NCBI GenBank assembly: GCA_030248295.1
Contig: JASANH010000647.1
Span: forward strand, 930,001 to 994,000
Source: Mesodorylaimus sp. YZB2_4
Taxonomy: Eukaryota > Nematoda > Enoplea > Dorylaimida > Dorylaimidae
DNA: 64,000 nt
Reading direction: 5' to 3'
The position numbers and the translations under genes are program-made. Of the stretch, positions 1 through 10,802 are shown one piece after another. Each line of letters starts with the position of its first letter. The stretch's first letter is position 1. The notes beneath the pieces are model-generated. The model did not search any database and had not been told where the DNA came from. It worked only from the letters and a program-made list of their open reading frames with translations.

Positions 1-781
1 GCAATTGAATGGACACCCACACTAAATGGGTAATAATCGACTGTATCACGCTTTCATTGTCATTCCTTGTAAATGCCAAGACGAAAAAGAGTATTGTACA
101 CACAGTGTAACTGATCCCATTTATACCGCATTGAAGGAATAACTTGATTTCCCTTTTTCTATTTGCTCCCGAATCGAAAGTTTGGATTTGCTTTCTCGTC
201 CTATGTACCCAAACGAGAGACCTCGTGTTGAATGCTAATATCAAAACGAGACACACTAGATTCCATGTCAAATTGATTTTCACAACAATTTGACCACCAC
301 GATTCTGAACGTACTTCCAAGTGAAAAAGTCAGAGTAAAATTTAAACATAACATTTTCGCTGAACAGCGAGAACAGAAAACATGTGGCCGGAAATATATA
401 GAAGGTAGAAGAATAAATGAGAAGATGTTTTTTCGAAAAGTATACTTCCGTTTTGAATGGCCATATTAATTGAATGCATCGACTGACTGCCATCAGAACC
501 AGAAACATGTTTCCGGAATAATAGCCGATAGCTAATATGTAACAAAATGCCCTGTAAGCTATATCGTTCTGTAAAACTGGCCAGAGCAGGGCCACACCAG
601 AATATACGGACAAGGCTATTAGGTTGGTCACTTCGCACAAGCACAGATGGAACATGCAGTAATAGGTGGGACACCAGATTTCCAATTCTTTGCACAAAAG
701 GATAGCAGTAAGTGTATTCTCGCTTATGCCGAAGACACCAATAATTATGTAAAGGACTCCCATTGCCTCATGTAGTGTCAT
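1..781 (-). CDS. 7TM serpentine receptor A, C-terminal end off window
   Basis: An open frame of 260 codons starts at ATG 781-779 and runs off the left edge without a stop, so the C-terminus is missing. It aligns along its length with the receptors at 1542-2465 and 17101-18126: a first hydrophobic helix, the PTYYCMFHLCLCE segment in TM2, SGVALLWP, then VSRCIQLIWPF where rhodopsin-like receptors carry DRY, and NRKREIKLFLQCGI before TM6. It probably acts in the plasma membrane as a ligand-sensing receptor. Nematode serpentine chemoreceptor families are the likeliest home, but I cannot name the family. No intron is needed. Ligand and G-protein coupling are unknown; a peptide receptor is possible. 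Confidence 0.75.
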   Translation of the reverse strand, partial: MTLHEAMGVLYIIIGVFGISENTLTAILLCKELEIWCPTYYCMFHLCLCEVTNLIALSVYSGVALLWPVLQNDIAYRAFCYILAIGYYSGNMFLVLMAVSRCIQLIWPFKTEVYFSKKHLLIYSSTFYIFPATCFLFSLFSENVMFKFYSDFFTWKYVQNRGGQIVVKINLTWNLVCLVLILAFNTRSLVWVHRTRKQIQTFDSGANRKREIKLFLQCGINGISYTVCTILFFVLAFTRNDNESVIQSIITHLVWVSIQL

Positions 782-1541
782 TTCTGAATCAGGTCTTTCA
801 GGAAGACAAAATGAATGAAACTCGACGATTTTCTGCCTCGCGGGTTCGGCCAATTGTGACTGCCAGCTTTCCCCCTCTGTTGGCAATCATCCTCCGTACC
901 ACCAAGAATGCTAATTAGAGCATACAAACTGATACCTTCGCTTGTATTGGTTCATTAGTGCAACGTGGGTGGTCATTTTGTGGTGTTAGATTTCGTATAA
1001 CTACACCGCAAGCTGGAGAGCCATATGGACATTTCTTTAGCAAGAGTGCAAATAAGTCAGGGTGCGATACTGCTTTCGCGCTATATATTATCCGTGCCTC
1101 CCGCGGGCATTCCCTCGGTAAGATATGGCAGCTGATCCAGTGATATGCAATAAATTAAAACCTGTTAGCACGGGCACTCAGGCCAAGAGTGTCTCTCTCT
1201 AGTGTTTGATTACTTTTACAGACAGACTGCCTTGCCAGATTCAGGAAACACATGCATGGTATGTGTCATGATACAGAAGACAGAGCGCGAAAATGGTTCA
1301 GTGATCTGCTGGAAGAAATGCACGTGTGATTCTGTCATTGTAAGCATCATGGGAACTGCAGCAGTACCAAGGACTAAAGTGACCACTGAACGCACCTTTG
1401 GTCTCTGAGGTCAAACGAGTTAAACGCATCTACTCACAGCCATCAGAACAATAACCCACTACCAATGACGGCTAGATACGTACATTGATAAACTGGGCCA
1501 TAAATCTCGAATCATCTTCGTGCAAGTCAAAAATGATTCAA
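782..1541. other. intergenic, with a receptor relic
   Basis: No intact gene is visible. The only recognisable content is the degraded receptor fragment at about 1390-1470, described separately. Confidence 0.6.
1390..1470 (-). pseudogene. relic of a 7TM receptor (TM3 / SRC-motif segment)
   Basis: About 75 bases match positions 2132-2207 of the neighbouring receptor B at roughly 80-85% identity by eye, including the stretch that encodes the SRC motif. The surrounding sequence is not open in that frame and the similarity fades on both sides, possibly reaching 1350-1500. It looks like the remains of a tandem receptor copy lying between receptors A and B. Confidence 0.6.
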
Positions 1542-2465
1542 TCAACTAGATTGGAGAAGCAGGCGCACTTCTTTGTCGTCAGTAGTTTGTTGCTGGCTTT
1601 GTCCATTTTCTCTTCCACCAACCATTCCAAAAATCAATGCACGAAAACGTTGCCTTAATAATTTATTAATGGCAAAATAAATAACAGGGTTTTGTATAAA
1701 GACGACGAGCCACAACAAATGAGTGGCAACGAATTCTCGCGTGCTTTTGGATACTCTTATGAAATTGAGCGCAAAAAAGAAGCTGGACGCAGTCACATAG
1801 ACGCCACTGGTAATGGCGCATTGAGCAAATAACTTTATTTCTCGCTTCCTGTTTTTGCTAGCCAACACGGTTCGAATTTGGGTCCTGGTTGTGCGCACCC
1901 AGTACATCGATCTAATATTGAATACGGCTATTGTGGCTAGGCAGGCGAAAATCCATGCCAAGTTGATGAGGGCTAATATTTGAGCTACCTTCTCCTCGAC
2001 GTATGCCCACGTGAAAATTGAGGGGATGAAGGTGTAGGGCAACGGACTGTGACAGAAACTAAACGTGAACACCACCGCCGTACCAGCATAGAAAGTCGCG
2101 CTGTAGATTTTTAAAAGTGTCTTACTAAACCACGCTTTTGTTCTCTGAGGCCAAACGATTTGAACGCATCTACTCACAGTCATCAGTACCATAAACCCAC
2201 TGCCAGAATAGAAACCAATTGCGGCCAGGTAGGCACAACTTCGATAAACCATTTCGTGTTGTAAGCTGCTCCACATAAGGGCCAGACCGGTATAGGCACC
2301 CAAAGGGAGCAAAATGAGAGCATCACAAATGCACAATTGAAACATGCAGTAGTAAGTCGGGTTACCAATTTTGACTTCCTTTAATAATAGTGAAGCGGTT
2401 ACAATGTTCAGCAGTATACCGAACAAGCTGATAGAGAGATAGATTATTCCTATAATCACCTCCAT
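1542..2465 (-). CDS. 7TM serpentine receptor B (rhodopsin-like fold)
   Basis: Intact single-exon gene of 307 residues. Hydrophobic segments lie near residues 5-28, 40-62, 82-105, 118-138, 160-185, 213-235 and 245-268. An extracellular-loop Cys is present near residue 77. The end of TM3 reads MTVSRCVQIVWP in place of DRY, a long basic third intracellular loop includes NRKREIKLF, and TM7 carries NPVIYF, which fits NPxxY. The short tail is Gln/Asp-rich. The closest relatives seen here are receptor A upstream in the same orientation and receptor C at 17.1 kb. It is probably a nematode chemoreceptor-type GPCR; the 7TM fold is well supported, the family name is not. Confidence 0.8.
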   Translation of the reverse strand: MEVIIGIIYLSISLFGILLNIVTASLLLKEVKIGNPTYYCMFQLCICDALILLPLGAYTGLALMWSSLQHEMVYRSCAYLAAIGFYSGSGFMVLMTVSRCVQIVWPQRTKAWFSKTLLKIYSATFYAGTAVVFTFSFCHSPLPYTFIPSIFTWAYVEEKVAQILALINLAWIFACLATIAVFNIRSMYWVRTTRTQIRTVLASKNRKREIKLFAQCAITSGVYVTASSFFFALNFIRVSKSTREFVATHLLWLVVFIQNPVIYFAINKLLRQRFRALIFGMVGGRENGQSQQQTTDDKEVRLLLQSS

Positions 2466-4266
2466 GGTTGCTATCCGTACCGCACCTCGGATTTGACTCT
2501 ATGTTCTTACCGGCCGATCACCTAACGCACGCAAGTTACTAGGATAATCGACAACATTCATTCATTACGGAGGAGAGAGAGCAGCTTTAGAATATAGTTC
2601 GCTCATATCACTTATTTAATTAGCCTAAAGCCATGAACTTGCAATTTTCCACCCAAGTACATGTAAGATGCCGATGGAACGTGGAAAACGGTCGCTGGGT
2701 CTATCGCAAATAGGGATCTCGCTCATTTTATCCTTGCACGAATCATCACTGTCAGCTTTGCTTCCCCGACATATGACGCTTCGAATTGAATATCTCTGCT
2801 AGACGCCTTCGTTTGTATCGAGTTGCCTTTCTTAAAACAAAAGGCTTGACGTGACTTTACGGCACCTGACCGGACATAAAAGGCCTTTTAGTTTCAACGC
2901 CATTAACGAGTACGGACCGTCATGTGAAAAGCCCAAGAGTACACATAAAACATTTCTGTCTCGCTTTTTGTTCACTCGCTTGCCAGTTTCCTTCTCGCCC
3001 ACCCATTTGCGCAGGTATAACAGTGCACTTTTCGAGTTACGTATTAAACTTTGCAGACGTACCTATTGGCGTGACACTGAGGATGAATGCTTATCACATG
3101 TTTGCTCGAAATACATCATTCATATAAGTCCGTGGGGTATTGTACCCAACTTCTCAATTCTCCACAGTGCCTCCCAACCGACTGAGCCTTCGGCGCTAGA
3201 TGGAAAAAACTTTCAACTGATACTTCACTCATTATAAAATGTCGGATAAGTGATCGGAAGATGGACAGAGAGTTTTCTAGCCTTAGGACAGAAACGTGAG
3301 CTAAAGAGGCGTACAAGTTCAAGCACATAATGCTTGTCCAACTGATTTTGGCACACTGAATGAAAAACTTTGAGCTCTTATCTACAAATGTGCACTATGT
3401 TGAACCCTTGTTTTATATTTACACCCAACCCACATTGAATACAGACCCGGTGAATGTGCATAGCATGACCTAAAATTAGCTATGGTGATTTCAGCGAACT
3501 GATCGTGCGCGGCTCAGGTGCAAAATGAAGGATTGATTTTAAAAATAATTGTTGCAACAAAGGCCGAAGGTGGGAGACCCGACGGGGACGCAGAGGCGTA
3601 GTACATATTATGGGATGCTCCTTACGACAGGCCTAATGAGGCTTCGTCTTACGAGATTAGAAGCTGCACAGACCGGCACATGAAATCGTTCTTAAATGGT
3701 TACATCAGAGATGTAAAGACACACAAAAAGGAAAGATTTTACTAGAATAATTCTCAGACTGTGCGATTTCGCCTTTTTAGTCTACTGCTTTGTTATTTCG
3801 TCTGGCTATCTCGCTCTACACTCTCAAAGCAGCCTGCTCCAGCTTCCGCCAATAATGCGCAATAGCCGAGCAATATGTACTTGCAACTATTCTTCTTCGA
3901 ATGGCTTTCACCAATGTGCATTGATCAAATTTTGTCGTATGTGCAGGACGCTGATTTTACCTGGAAGACTGCGGTATAAACCTCTGTGCCGTGATTGCTA
4001 GCTATTTCGCTTCGTGTAGCCTTTTCTCATATCATTATTCAAGAAAGGACCCCTAATTTGGCGTCTGTAGGGTGTTTCTTTTTACCGACCAAAAAATGAG
4101 CTTGCCAAAGCATACAAGCATACTGTTGACCTACATCGTGGAAAAAATAGTGATTTGTAAATAATAGACAAAATCAGGGAAAGTAACTAACGATAAGTCA
4201 TAAGCATTGGCCGTGTTCAGTCGTGACGTGCGAGACCTGCGAAACAGTGCTACGTCTATCGGCCAG
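2466..4266. other. intergenic, nothing recognised
   Basis: Several short open frames occur (for example 2851-3237), but none shows domain-like composition, a splice structure or similarity to anything else in the window. Confidence 0.5.
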
Positions 4267-5700
4267 CTACAAAGTACGGGGGCATTCAAAATCATCACAT
4301 GTCATCTTATTGTATTTCTCTTGAATGCGTTTCGGCTTCCATTTTCGTGGCTGATCTGTGGTTGACGAACTCTCCCTTTCTATTTTTCTATTCTTCTGCC
4401 TTGAATCCTTTCTACTTCTTGACGATTGCACACCTACGTTTCCTCGTGTTCTAACGCCAACGATATTTTTTACGGATGAGTAGTGAATGTAGGGTTCATT
4501 AGAGTTGCAAGATGCGCACCATTCGTGTGGACACTTGGGTAGCTCGTAGGAAGTACTCTTGTTAGCCATCATGGCATATCGCAGGTATATCTTACGAAGT
4601 CGTTGCTTCCTGTCCTCATTCAACGAGTGCTGCGTCAAGTAAGTCGTGGCTAAACGATGCCATAATAAGACAATGGCTTGATCAGCTTCTTGTTCTGAAG
4701 GAAAATGCGTGTTCTTTGAACTTTCTGCGCCGTCGGCTGCCACTTTGGCTTTGTACCACACGTACAATTCATCTTGCACCTTCTCGAAGTGCCTTTCGAC
4801 AGCTGCCCGAACTCCGGCGAGGAGAACGAACAGTGAACACATTGCAGTCAGAGTAAAGATGATATTTCCACAAATCACTGAGGCCCTGTCTATACAATAC
4901 TCACTAACTGATGCTGGCAATTGCATAAAGGCCACATAGAATGCGGCCAGAATGTCCCACTCGTCTTCCATCTTCGGTTCAGAACAGCCCGCGCACGGAT
5001 CGAAGGTGACATAAATGAATATGCCATATGCGATAAGGACAAAGATGATAATTAAAATAGTCGCAACGACCGGAAAATGAGATAGCGAATTCTTTCCTCC
5101 TTTTCGCATGAGAATGAAGTGTAAAGAATCAAGTCGTCGATACATTTCTGTTCCTAACTGGTACAAGCAGTAAGTATTGAATGGAATTCCTGCTATAGCG
5201 AACCCGATACACCAGATCTTCGCTGCCCATGTGCAAGGCGAACCGTGAGAACCTGAAATACAAGACACGAAAGAGCTTGATTGACGGCCTCCCCGTATTC
5301 TGCGTATTATCTAACCTGTCCAAGTCCAAATGCCGTTTACCAAATATGCGCTCCGCCAAAATGTCCAACTTGGTTCGCCTAAGCTGCAGTTCACATGTCT
5401 CATGCCAGATGCAGTTTTGAAATATTCAAACAGGCATACAATGCTAGCATTGATTAAAAGTGTGAAGAGCCAAAGCATAAATAGGAGACAAGAGCGGAAG
5501 AAACGGGGGTGATTGCCGATTGTGACCTTGGCGGCATTACAGCACGCTTTAAACGGCGAAAAGAACTTGCTGATATTAGCCTTACATTTCAAGTTCCCGT
5601 TGAGACATGAAGCAGCTTTTTGGTTAGAATTATCCAGAATGCTGAAAGCCAAGTTATTGATAGAACGCCAAAGCGGACGGATCGACAACAATGCTTGCAT
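4267..5700 (-). CDS. K2P (two-pore-domain) potassium-channel-like protein with atypical pore loops
   Basis: Two exons, 5700-5316 and 5252-4267, are joined across a 63-nt GT-AG intron and give 456 residues. The order is K2P-like: cytosolic N-terminus 1-68, TM1 about 71-92, extracellular cap with an NCS sequon, pore helix 1 (WTFWRSAYLVNG, 112-123), TM2 about 138-160 with FAIAGIPF (matching the family's ALFGIPL motif), TM3 about 188-212, pore helix 2 (WDILAAFYVAF, 227-237), TM4 about 253-275, then a long basic Ser-rich tail. K2P channels conduct background K+ as dimers. Both filters are aberrant: loop 1 reads TWTGSHGSP instead of TxGYG, and loop 2 reads LPASVSEYC instead of TxGFGD. K+ selectivity is therefore doubtful. 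The start is the first ATG after an in-frame stop near 5815. A degenerate or repurposed TWK-type channel is the best reading. Confidence 0.72.
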
Positions 5701-6412
5701 GGCTTTTAGAGGAAGGATCAGAAAAGAATGCTGATTCTTCGACTTTGTTCTTTTGCCGTGTGCTCCATGAAAGACTACCGAAACTGATCGTACGGTGCAG
5801 AGGTGCTGTTGTCAAGCAATTACGATTGGGGCCAAGGTCACACGTAATAAAAGGAGCAAAGTACGTATAATTTAAACATGCGTGGATGAATCTTATTCTT
5901 TCCAGATAAGCCAAGCAAGTCCAAAGTGCCTGAAGAATGAGTATACCAAGCTGCGAAATTGAAGGCAGAAATCCGGCTTGCCCCCCTCATTAAGATATCA
6001 AATACCATGTTTACCCGAAGATTCGGATCTTGCAATCCAGGCGGGGACACATTTGATATGGGGAAGGGGGCAATGAAAGTATCTTGCATTTACTTCCGCA
6101 AAGCTTTTCAGAGATCTTAAACCTAGAAACTAGTCTTGATCGATTTCAGCCGAGCGGAGCAAAACCAAAGCACAGCAAGTCTGAGAAAGTTTCAGCTAAG
6201 GGGACATACAGTATTTGTGGGCGGGCGAGCTACTACCCGGAATGGTCCAGATGGGGGGGGGGGGGGTTCGAGGGTTGACTTCCGAGTCCACCAAACACCG
6301 CCCTAAAGAAATTTTCTTCTTTACACTCTATTAGGCTGATTTTAACCCCTCAAAATTGCTGTCAATGTTCGGCTGTCAGCTGGCGATAGATCCGTTTTGA
6401 GTGGTCGAGACC
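5701..6412. other. intergenic; G14 homopolymer at 6253-6266
   Basis: No gene is seen. The stretch holds a run of 14 G residues. It separates the minus-strand K2P-like gene from the plus-strand single-pass protein gene, so both promoters probably lie here. Confidence 0.5.
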
Positions 6413-7283
6413 ATGTTCACGCTCACGCTCATAGCGAGTGCTTTGTTGGGCTGGGTTCTGACCATGGCCGTGATTGCTTTATGTGTGTGCGGCAAGCAGC
6501 ACCATAAAAAGAAATCGATACCTGAACCGGGCTCGGATCGGCTGTCGGAATCGTAAGTTTTTGTTCTGTCATAATTTGCGTGTGGCAGGCGGGGATCCTC
6601 ACTCCAGGGAAAGGGAACGTAAAAACGAGAGTTCTTCTGAGAAATCAGCGATGAAAGAAATCGAATCGATGCCGTCGACTTCAACTGTGACAACATGCCA
6701 GCGGTCTTGCGTCGCTTCCTCGGTGAATGAACTCCCTCCGTCACTGGCATTGCAGTCGCACGGAGGAAAGACCGCCAATCCCGCACCTGCTTGCGTGCCC
6801 ACCCCTGCTGGAAAAAACACTCGTGCTTTTCGATCGCTAGAAATGCAAAGCGTGTTTCAAGAGCGCAAAAACCCGCCGTCTAATTTTGAAGTTTTGAAGA
6901 AAATCTCGATACCAGCGAAGAAAGCTGACTTGAAACCAGCTCAAATGTAAGTGTGCTTTTTTTCCTGAATGATACTCCCTAAAAGCCCCACACTCAGAGT
7001 AGTTCGATACTTCGTGTTATAGGGCTATTTCGGATTCCAGTTACGACAGCACGTTCGCATACTTGGACGATTTTACGTTCCCGACCAACTTACGTAAGTT
7101 GCACTTGGTGGCCGCCCCCTGCATCTTAGCCGTGTCAGCCCCTTTGATTCCCATCTGCTGCATTTTCTCATTTCAGATTCTCAGAGCGCCCCACTGGTAC
7201 CGGATTCTCCAATCGACACCACGGAGACAACGTCGCTTTCGGGATCGGAGGAAACCGATACGTTCAGTATCACGATCGTGTGA
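6413..7283 (+). CDS. unrecognised single-pass membrane protein with PDZ-ligand-like C-terminus
   Basis: Exons 6413-6552, 6608-6946, 7023-7093 and 7177-7283 join in phase to give 218 residues. Introns are 55, 76 and 83 nt with GTAAGT donors and AG acceptors. Residues 1-27 form one hydrophobic segment followed by GKQHHKKK, which suggests a signal anchor with the C-terminus in the cytosol. The rest is Ser/Thr/Pro-rich and low in structure (an ERERKNESSSEK stretch near 48, FEVLKKISIPAKK near 145) and becomes acidic near the end. The last residues, FSITIV, fit a class I PDZ ligand (T-x-V at the C-terminus). I do not recognise the family. The consistent splicing and phase argue that it is a real gene. 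A poly(A) signal lies about 200 nt downstream. Confidence 0.7.
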
Positions 7284-7478
7284 TTTGTGAGCTCCTGGGT
7301 AATGTCATAGTTGCACGATGGCGTGTACTGATCTTACTGTTTTTTCTTACACTCGCTTGATGAACTGTGGGTCTGTACTGTATAAGTCTTGTGTTGGCTG
7401 TGTGACAGAATTCATTGAGATCTTGACTTGGCATGCGTCTATGAACGGCCGCAGATGAAACAGACTTCCCACTTCGCG

Positions 7479-7484
7479 AATAAA
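7479..7484 (+). promoter_or_regulatory. AATAAA polyadenylation signal
   Basis: Canonical hexamer 196 nt after the stop of the single-pass membrane protein gene, on the same strand. Confidence 0.55.
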
Positions 7485-7830
7485 ATTTTGCTTTCAAGCA
7501 TTCCCAGTCAGCTTGAGTGCGTTTGCTCAGTTATTCCAGGTCTTGCCAGTGATTTATACCAATAGAAAATGTTTACCTGCCCGTTCTTTGGCAATTTAGC
7601 GCAAAACAGAACAGCCTTAAAACAGAAGAACAGAAGTTTTCACTTTTCACGAAAGACAGAACTACCGTAGCTCTGCAACGGTCTGCTTTGAACTTGCCAA
7701 GATGCCAAGTGTGATCTGTCGCCAAGTTCCGTGCTTGAGCTCGTTGTGAATGTGCCAGTCAGGCAGGCACAGTGAGCTCATCTTCCCGCCCGTTTACGAT
7801 TCGATTTTGAATGGTCGACAATTGACACAG

Positions 7831-7908
7831 GTCAATGGTCGGCATGGTCGGCATGGTCGGCAATGGTCAGCATGGTCAATGGTCGGCGAACGGTGGACAA
7901 TGGTCGGC
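7831..7908. repeat. short tandem repeat, CATGGTCGG-like units
   Basis: Imperfect iterations of a 9-12 base unit (GGCATGGTC / GGCAATGGTC), repeated about seven times. Low-complexity sequence with no coding meaning apparent. Confidence 0.8.
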
Positions 7909-8147
7909 AGACATCAGGTGGACAACACCCGGGTTCAGTGGTAGATACGGCGTGATGCGGCGTGAACGGCACGTGCGGTGCCTATGCCGAGTGTGGTGAG
8001 CCTGGACGGGGCACCTGCTGCCGTCGGGACACACTCGCCGCCTCAGCATTGGGCCTCGCCACGACCTCGAGCCCAGCGGGTGGCGTTAACGTGCGCCAGA
8101 CGCCGACCAGCGACCACCTCGGAGAAGAGCAAGACCAGTGACCAGGG

Positions 8148-8235
8148 GGCGCTCGCGGACGAACCAGAGGGCGCTCGCGGACGAGCCAGAAGGCGCTCGC
8201 GGACGAACCAGAGGACGCTCGCGGACGAGCCACAC
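8148..8235. repeat. four tandem 22-bp units
   Basis: Four consecutive 22-base units (8148-8169, 8170-8191, 8192-8213, 8214-8235) share the core CGCTCGCGGACGA. Units 1 and 3 read GAACC after the core and units 2 and 4 read GAGCC, which suggests duplication of a 44-base dimer. The period is not a multiple of three. Confidence 0.9.
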
Positions 8236-8246
8236 ACTCTCCGCGG

Positions 8247-8298
8247 ACCCAATCACATCACTCTGGTCGGGGTCTTCACCAGAGTGATGTGATTGGGT
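8247..8298. repeat. perfect 21-bp inverted repeat with 10-nt loop
   Basis: Positions 8247-8267 are exactly complementary to 8278-8298, around the loop CGGGGTCTTC. The left arm begins 12 bases after the 22-bp tandem array. Such perfect arms are expected of a recent foldback event or a hairpin-forming site. No T-run follows that would suggest a Pol III terminator. Confidence 0.9.
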
Positions 8299-9095
8299 GA
8301 TTAGAGATGATGATGACCCGCCTTTTGGTGCACTGTGCCTGATTTTGTACAGTTTAGTGAGTTCAGTAGGAAAGATTCGGTTCGGTTTGGTCGCTTCGTT
8401 GTGTTGATTCGCCTTGCTCGTATTTCACTGGTTGCAGTGAAGTGAGGCGGTGTTGCGAGGCGAGAGGCGATTTGTGAGGCGACTAGCGGGGCGACGTGTG
8501 TGGAACCGAAGAAGTTTCGGCTTGGGGCAAGGGCTTTGTCAAGGCATAGCCCCTGAGCGTTGGAGCGCTTTGGATCAGCTTTGGTTCACGGGTACCAGAG
8601 CTGTTGCGTAAGTTGAGTGGTGTGTTTCAACTCGCAGTAGGCTTCTTAGGTGGCCATTAAACATCTGAGTGGTGGCACCGGGTAAAGGTAGGTTTAAGAA
8701 CAGGTTAGGACATACATAAATTGCTGTTTAACGTGAAATACATGCGTCAAGGTCATTTTTACCTGCCCTTCTTCAGTGAAGTCTATATACGTAAAAAACG
8801 GACTCGTTTTCAGGACGGTATACTGCAGCCGCTGTTCCCTGAAGGGCTTATCCGTTAGTCTGCTCTAAAAATTATTGAAGCACCTGAAAATTTGGCTGAT
8901 GCCTTAGTCCGGCACAATGATGTCTGGCTCTGGATCAAGTATGGGCAAGGTCGGCTGGGTTAGAGGGGTGTTTTTGGGGGGGGGGGAGAGGGGAAGGAGG
9001 GAGGGGGTAGAGATCCAATCAGATCGCCTTAGCCTGATCCGATCGCGCTGGAGACGTCAGGCCAGGTCAGATTTGGGTCGAGTCTAGTCAGTGAG

Positions 9096-9659
9096 TTGTA
9101 TGACTGTTTACGTAGGCTGGCTGGACAACTGGCCAGTTGCTTGGAGGCCAGGGCTTGGTCAGTCAGCTCAGGTCTTTGTCCTGCCCAGATACAAATGCGT
9201 CGAAAATTAGGTCGAAACATCGACCCTGAGGTTATGGGCACTGTTTATAAGACGTGTATGAGGTCCCTTATCGATTATGGATCTTGTGCCTATGATCAAT
9301 TACTAAAGAAAGATATTGATCATTTGGAACGCTCGCAATTATACGCTGCTCGTCTCTACCTCAATGATTGGTCTATCAAATCGTCGGATATTTTACGACG
9401 ATTTGATCGTTGTAATTGGGCTTTGCTTTTCGACCGTCGGAAACAGCTCAAGCTGGCTCAGTTCTACAAGTTTTATCATGGGATTCACGACTTGGAAAAC
9501 GTCAATTTTACTCACAAAACAGATCTTCGCGTCAGTAGCCGACACGTAGAAGCCCACCACTTACGCTTACCTCAACGTCGCAAAAAATCGCAAGATAAGT
9601 CTTTTCTGGCATCGACTATTAAGTGATTGAACAATTTATCTAACGATCTCGCCTGCTAG
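9096..9659 (+). mobile_element. non-LTR retrotransposon remnant, reverse-transcriptase C-terminal part
   Basis: The frame from 9096 encodes the segment that follows the RT catalytic core in CR1/Jockey/RTE-like elements: DPEVMGTVYKTCMRSLIDYG, then DIDHLERSQLYAARLYL, WALLFDRRKQLKLAQFYKFYHG, and a Leu/Pro/Arg-rich end. No catalytic YADD region is present upstream, where a stop lies just before 9096. The conserved end, which normally reads TI-x-W-N-x-L, is broken here: IK is followed by TGA (9624-9626), then LNNLSNDLAC and TAG (9657-9659). It is a 5'-truncated, inactive copy; the clade cannot be assigned. Confidence 0.72.
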
Positions 9660-10802
9660 TTTTCCGTGTTTTAAGAAAGGGATTTTTCTCGATGACATTT
9701 GTTTAATATCCACTCCATTGTGTTTTATCACGCATGTTTTCTATATGTTCATGCCCGCTAGTGCTCACCTGTGATGCTTGGGACCATGATAAAATATCGA
9801 TCTATCTATACAATTTGATCGCTTTTGCTTCCTCCCTTTTCTTTCTTCCTGCTGGACCTGAGGTGGGAGGGGGTTTCGAGAGGAAGGGTTCAATGTCCTG
9901 GCCGGCCCAACAGGCATGGTGTTTACCCCCACCCCTTCCCCCTTGCCCATACTTGCTCAGGATGTACTGTATTTTTGTGCTCTCGGTATAACATATTTGA
10001 GTCTGGACATATTTCGTCCAGGATAAGTTGACTGGTGATCGATAGGATACGTTCTGGCATCTGCACCTACACGGCTTCACCTCACCTCAGTCAATCTCTA
10101 GGTCGAACCGCACATCTCCTCGATAACCATATTCAGTGCCGTAGTCAGCCACACCTATTGAGAAATTTTGTCTAATTTTTCGACGAGCACTTTTCATTGT
10201 AATCTCGTGCTTTTGCGCATGATCTCCTTGTCATTTCCTGTTTTTCCCTCGCTCCATTTGCCTTGTTTGGAAACTAAGGTATCATCGGCATTTTGGGCAG
10301 TTCGCCGGAGTTGTCGTTTCAAGAATCTTCCATTCGCTACTTCGTGACTTTGACCATCGCACAGAAAAGAGGCCTTCAAAGTGCGAGAATGCGGGCCCCG
10401 TAAACGAAAACTGGTTTAAATACTTTCCTTTTCTAGATCGCTCCCTCGTATCGGGCTTTCTAAACTCGATTTTCTTGACCATATTTGAAACAGTGGCCAT
10501 CGGAATGTGATGCGGCAGTGTCGGTGACAGGACGGCAATTGATATGATTTCGAGTCAAGTTCGTGCTATGGTGTACCTTAAGTGAAAATGAAAAACTGGC
10601 TGGCGAAACAGATACTCCGTCAAAGATGAGCTGTTCAGGGTGTCGTCTTCAGAGATGTTAGTTCGGAGGACATATTTTATTTGTAGTGACGATTCGATGG
10701 AACAAAGCGAGGCAGCTAGCCGGTACTTCATTATATCGGCCAGTAGGCCATCAGATGTCCTTCAGTTTTCGTACCTAACTTACCCGAAGAAGTCAAAAGA
10801 AG
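9660..10802. other. intergenic upstream of collagen
   Basis: Nothing recognised. It presumably includes the collagen promoter; an in-frame stop near 10780 closes the collagen frame upstream of its ATG. Confidence 0.5.

Larger units (their letters stand above)
7284..9095. other. repeat-rich intergenic region
   Basis: Holds a poly(A) signal at 7479, two tandem repeat blocks (7831-7908 and 8148-8235), a perfect hairpin (8247-8298) and a G11 tract at 8976-8986. The 7900-8300 part is clearly more GC-rich than its surroundings. No gene is seen. Confidence 0.55.

Noticed and set aside
2851-3237. 128-codon open frame upstream of the K2P-like gene
   Set aside because: Composition is not protein-like, no domain or splice context, and an overlapping frame is also open.
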